From the NCBI RefSeq assembly GCF_000373645.1, contig NZ_KB892023.1:25630-89629 (forward strand): DNA of 64,000 bases, read 5' to 3'. The translations under genes and the position numbers were made by a program. The stretch is from Streptomyces sp. ATexAB-D23 (lineage in GTDB: Bacteria; Actinomycetota; Actinomycetes; Streptomycetales; Streptomycetaceae). Positions 63,908 through 64,000 of this stretch are shown piece by piece; positions within the stretch are counted from its first letter, which is position 1, and each line of letters starts with the position of its first letter. Below the pieces are notes generated by a model. The model made no database searches and had not been told where the DNA came from. It worked only from the letters and a program-made list of their open reading frames with translations.

Positions 63908-64000
63908 CGGCCACCGGATTTCGCCCGCGCCCCGCCTTGCCGCTTTCCCCGCCCGGCCACCGGATTTCGCCCGCGCCCCGCCTTGCCGCTTTCCCCGCCC
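63908..64000. repeat. 46-bp tandem repeat at the right edge of the window
   Basis: A 46-base unit (63908-63953) is followed by an identical second copy (63954-63999); the array may continue beyond the window. It lies upstream of the DUF4037 gene. Confidence 0.8.

Overview
This is a chromosomal window from a Streptomyces or very close actinomycete. GC content is high, third codon positions are almost always G or C, and GTG starts are common. Hallmark genes include msiK, a cdgB-type diguanylate cyclase, mshA, carD and phoPR/phoU with a metallothionein-like neighbour. From memory, the order of the housekeeping genes runs collinear with the S. coelicolor core chromosome from about SCO4281 (cdgB) to about SCO4198, so the left two thirds is conserved core carrying a few insertions.

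Layout. 1-13.5 kb: the end of a class II aldolase gene, a membrane-anchored CBM-like protein, a GAF-PAS-GGDEF enzyme, a flavin reductase, ArfB, TerD, two secreted metallopeptidases (M4 and M1), assorted enzymes, a rhomboid-like protein and tRNA-Thr(TGT). 13.6-20.6 kb: MsiK (shared sugar-ABC ATPase), a sugar nucleotidyltransferase, a DoxX protein, RlmB and CysS. 20.5-25.8 kb: an insertion between cysS and ispF that carries an oligopeptide/metallophore-type binding lipoprotein, a fused permease, an MFS exporter and an acetyltransferase, with a Zur-like box in front of the lipoprotein. 26-35.3 kb: ispF, ispD, carD, phoP, phoR, phoU, a small metallothionein-like gene, an MFS pump and gpmA. 35.4-36.8 kb: an AT-rich patch with operator-like repeats, a 59-residue membrane protein and a RelE-like toxin-antitoxin pair. 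36.8-46.9 kb: a lipoprotein, an APH-type kinase, a YbjN protein, MshA, a methyltransferase, an NlpC/P60 hydrolase, a receiver-PP2C phosphatase, DUF2516, an HBHA-like protein and an XRE regulator.

46,953-52,817 is a complete, compact Tn7-like transposon. It has TnsA, TnsB, TnsC and TniQ, inverted ends with repeated TnsB-type sites, a 9-bp flanking direct repeat, and a metallo-beta-lactamase-fold (lactonase-like) cargo gene. Two in-frame TTA codons in tnsA and tnsB suggest dependence on the bldA tRNA. To its right, 52.8-64 kb is accessory DNA: a chloramphenicol-phosphotransferase-like kinase, a VOC protein, a methyltransferase, an APH kinase and a Tet(X)-like flavoprotein monooxygenase, several under divergent regulators with clear palindromic operators, plus an alpha/beta hydrolase next to an HTH protein with a 30-bp palindrome between them.

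Regulation visible in the sequence includes PHO-box repeats between phoR and phoU, the Zur-like box, three palindromic operators, and a recurring TAnnnT element 6-7 bases before the start codon of many genes, which implies leaderless mRNAs. The strongest leads for new biology are the Tn7-like element with its cargo and TTA codons, and the Zur-boxed importer/exporter cassette that lacks ATPase and biosynthesis genes.
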